From positions 1 to 58,549 of the forward strand of contig ONIL01000012.1 in the NCBI GenBank assembly GCA_900317835.1: a stretch of DNA of 58,549 nucleotides, read 5' to 3'. Position 1 is the first letter of the stretch. Every line of letters begins with the position of its first letter. The translations under genes were made by a program, and so were the position numbers. This stretch comes from an uncultured Prevotellaceae bacterium (lineage in GTDB: Bacteria > Bacteroidota > Bacteroidia > Bacteroidales > Muribaculaceae). Of this stretch, positions 57,970 to 58,549 are shown one piece after another. The notes beneath the pieces were generated by a model, which saw only the letters and a list, made by a program, of their open reading frames with translations, had not been told where the DNA came from and made no database searches.

Positions 57970-58549
57970 TCACACGGGATCGACGTCATAGTAGAGACGC
58001 ACGGCCTTCATGCGGGCGTCGGCGGCAATCATCTGCTCGTATAGGTTCCTCAGAATGCCCTTCACTTTGCTCATCGACGCGGCGGTCTCCATCTTGAGCA
58101 TGATTTGGCGGATGTACATGTTTTGTATCCTTGCCACAAATGGCGCCATGGGGCCCAGGACACGTGTGCCGAACACCTGCCGCAGCAGGTTGCTGTACCT
58201 GACCGCTAGCTCGCCCACCGTGGCATCGTCGCGATGCTTGATGTAGATGTTGATGACCTTGGTAAACGGCGGGTAGTTGAATTTCTGGCGATCGGCCAGT
58301 TCGTGCTGGTAAAACCCCTCATAATCGTGGGCTTTTACAAACTTGATGACATCGTGCTCGGGGTTGCTGGTCTGGATGATGACCTGGCCCTGCTTGTGGG
58401 CGCGTCCTGCGCGTCCCGACACCTGCTCAAGCATGTCAAAGGCGCGCTCGTGGCTGCGGAAGTCCGGGAAGTTGATCATCGTGTCGGCATTGAGGATGCC
58501 CACGATGCTCACCGCGTCAAAGTCAAGTCCCTTGGTCACCATCTGCGTG
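57970..58549 (-). CDS. priA: Primosomal protein N' (PriA), C-terminal part, cut by window edge
   Basis: About 193 residues are visible. They include helicase motif V (TQMVTKGLDFDAV), motif VI (QVSGRAGRAHKQGQVIIQT), NYPPFTKVINI and the C-terminal domain VLGPMAPFVARIQNMYIRQI. PriA is a 3'-5' helicase that restarts stalled forks. The coding sequence continues past the right edge, so the first ATG in view is internal, not the start. Confidence 0.95.
   Translation of the reverse strand, partial: TQMVTKGLDFDAVSIVGILNADTMINFPDFRSHERAFDMLEQVSGRAGRAHKQGQVIIQTSNPEHDVIKFVKAHDYEGFYQHELADRQKFNYPPFTKVINIYIKHRDDATVGELAVRYSNLLRQVFGTRVLGPMAPFVARIQNMYIRQIMLKMETAASMSKVKGILRNLYEQMIAADARMKAVRLYYDVDPV

Overview
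The window looks like a chromosomal segment of a gut-type Bacteroidales bacterium, most likely Muribaculaceae or a near relative. That placement is an inference from gene content and regulatory signals. Repeated promoter matches fit the Bacteroidetes -33/-7 pattern (TTTG, about 20 bases, TAnnTTTG). There is a type IX secretion C-terminal sorting tail, a long pyrophosphate-dependent phosphofructokinase, DUF3667 proteins, a DIP1984 protein and an MG2/plug-like surface protein. I see no rRNA, tRNA, CRISPR array, integrase or transposase, and base composition looks even. Most genes are housekeeping or cell-envelope genes.

Layout. 1-2426: end of a membrane protein and two tandem DUF3667 zinc-ribbon membrane proteins. 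2559-2813: ribosomal protein L31 type B (reverse). 3079-8226: glycan genes (lipid-linked GT2, KdsC-like phosphatase, polysaccharide flippase, a second GT2 on the reverse strand, GalE). 8236-11037: EamA transporter, an RsmI-like methyltransferase and a YycJ-like metallo-hydrolase. 10934-15162 (reverse): hydroxyacid dehydrogenase, PAS protein, Cmk, IspH and an anchored basic-tailed protein. 15290-16804: HU protein and a membrane-anchored HU fusion with a LysM-like end. 16817-19694 (reverse): RmlA, two FdtA/QdtA-type cupins and a DegT aminotransferase, the core of a dTDP-3-amino-3,6-dideoxyhexose pathway. 20032-24570: PPi-PFK, riboflavin synthase, phosphoesterase, SPOR lipoprotein, acyltransferase. 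24804-25256 (reverse): DIP1984 protein.

25443-38928 is rich in secreted envelope enzymes: a propeller-amidase fusion, a free-standing propeller, a type IX-tagged amidase, Hsp20, a BadF-type kinase, an MG2/plug protein and a large amidase/xanthan-lyase-like protein. 39106-48599 is a one-strand cluster that reads as a peptidoglycan (MurNAc) salvage locus: GT2, DUF4922, SpoIID-like protein, AmpG-like permease, NamZ-type exo-muramidase (DUF1343), MurT-like transporter, BadF sugar kinase and MurQ etherase. The last three match the transporter-kinase-etherase order I recall from Tannerella forsythia. The roles of the GT2 and DUF4922 genes at its head are unknown, and they are the most attractive undescribed parts of a pathway in the window.

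48785-58549: SGNH hydrolase, a single-gene AAA ATPase-DUF4435 protein resembling a fused PARIS-type defence protein, an SO_0444-type metal permease carrying an HMA domain, UbiE/MenG, PhoH, a class A penicillin-binding protein with a glycine-rich tail, FolD, and the C-terminal part of PriA cut by the window edge.

Functional calls rest on motif recognition by eye; no database search was run. Two related palindromic intergenic elements flank part of the salvage locus.
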